Source: Dehalococcoidia bacterium (lineage in GTDB: Bacteria; Chloroflexota; Dehalococcoidia; Dehalococcoidales; RBG-16-60-22). Taken from it: 19,838 bases of DNA. The stretch lies in NCBI GenBank assembly GCA_030615655.1, contig JAUWYU010000011.1, positions 1-19,838 of the forward strand, in the 5' to 3' direction. Of this stretch, positions 19,681 through 19,838 are shown piece by piece. A program made the translations under genes and the position numbers. Position 1 is the first letter of the stretch; every line of letters starts with the position of its first letter. The notes beneath the pieces are model-generated. The model made no database searches and had not been told where the DNA came from. It worked only from the letters and a program-made list of their open reading frames with translations.

Positions 19681-19838
19681 TTAGCCAGCTGACGTTACTC
19701 CCATAACGGGGGCGTAGACCAGTTCGCTCATATTGGATTCCACCGGATTGCGACTGTCCAGGCTGGCGTCAGGCTCACTTAAGCCCGGCGGGCTGGGTGC
19801 TACCGGCACAACAGGCTCTTCGATTGGTTGGGGGGAGA
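19681..19838 (-). CDS. C-terminal end of an unknown protein, partial
   Basis: Only the last 52 codons are in the window; the gene extends beyond the right edge. The frame, read from 19836, ends at TAA (19683-19681). It is rich in Pro, Glu and Ser (PQPIEEPVVPVAPSPPGLSE) and ends NMSELVYAPVMGVTSAG. The other two frames of this strand contain stops. No family can be assigned. It lies upstream of, and in the same direction as, the archaellin genes, 202 bases before the first one, so it may belong to the same locus. Confidence 0.55.
   Translation of the reverse strand, partial: SPQPIEEPVVPVAPSPPGLSEPDASLDSRNPVESNMSELVYAPVMGVTSAG

Overview
The window looks like a bacterial chromosome, most likely Chloroflexota (Dehalococcoidia-like). 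That placement is an inference from gene style. The bacterial signs are strong AGGAGG ribosome sites, an OmpR-type winged-helix regulator, a lipoprotein-anchored peptide-binding protein, and a tRNA-Lys with encoded CCA behind a sigma70-like promoter. Yet the right half (about 9850-19480) encodes an archaeal-type motility or filament machine, an archaellum (Fla/Arl system). No typical bacterial flagellar or pilus gene is present.

Layout, left to right. 1-987 (minus): 5' part of a family-5 solute-binding lipoprotein. 1443-2318 (plus): EamA/DMT exporter. 2341-3134: a scar made of a doubly broken methyltransferase, the C-terminal remnant of a tyrosine recombinase, and an intact tRNA-Lys(CTT), which looks like the residue of a decayed tRNA-integrated element. 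3330-4099 (minus): a 72-aa unknown protein and a secreted protein with a structured leader. 4393-9635 (minus): a two-component block with a degenerate receiver, an OmpR-type regulator, a REC-GAF-histidine kinase hybrid, a double-receiver protein and a membrane histidine kinase. 9636-9849: a leader with mutually exclusive hairpins and a tiny ORF interrupted by UGA.

The filament cluster is all on the minus strand and read right to left: two archaellins with class III signal peptides, an FlaG/ArlG-like protein, an FlaF/ArlF-like protein and a C-terminally extended paralogue, the FlaJ/ArlJ membrane platform, a 57-aa coiled-coil protein, an FlaD/E-like acidic protein, the KaiC-like FlaH/ArlH, the secretion ATPase FlaI/ArlI with an added N-terminal cysteine cluster, and a second acidic protein. 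The order B-B-G-F-F'-J-(C)-D/E-H-I puts J before H-I, unlike the usual archaeal H-I-J. No preflagellin peptidase, CheA, CheY-CheF pair or methyl-accepting protein is seen here.

Inferred working model: archaellins are cleaved by a peptidase encoded elsewhere and assembled by FlaI-FlaH on FlaJ. FlaF and FlaG act outside the membrane as stator-like proteins. The D/E and C-like proteins form a cytoplasmic adaptor. The adjacent kinases and receivers, read in the same direction, are candidates for controlling expression or output.
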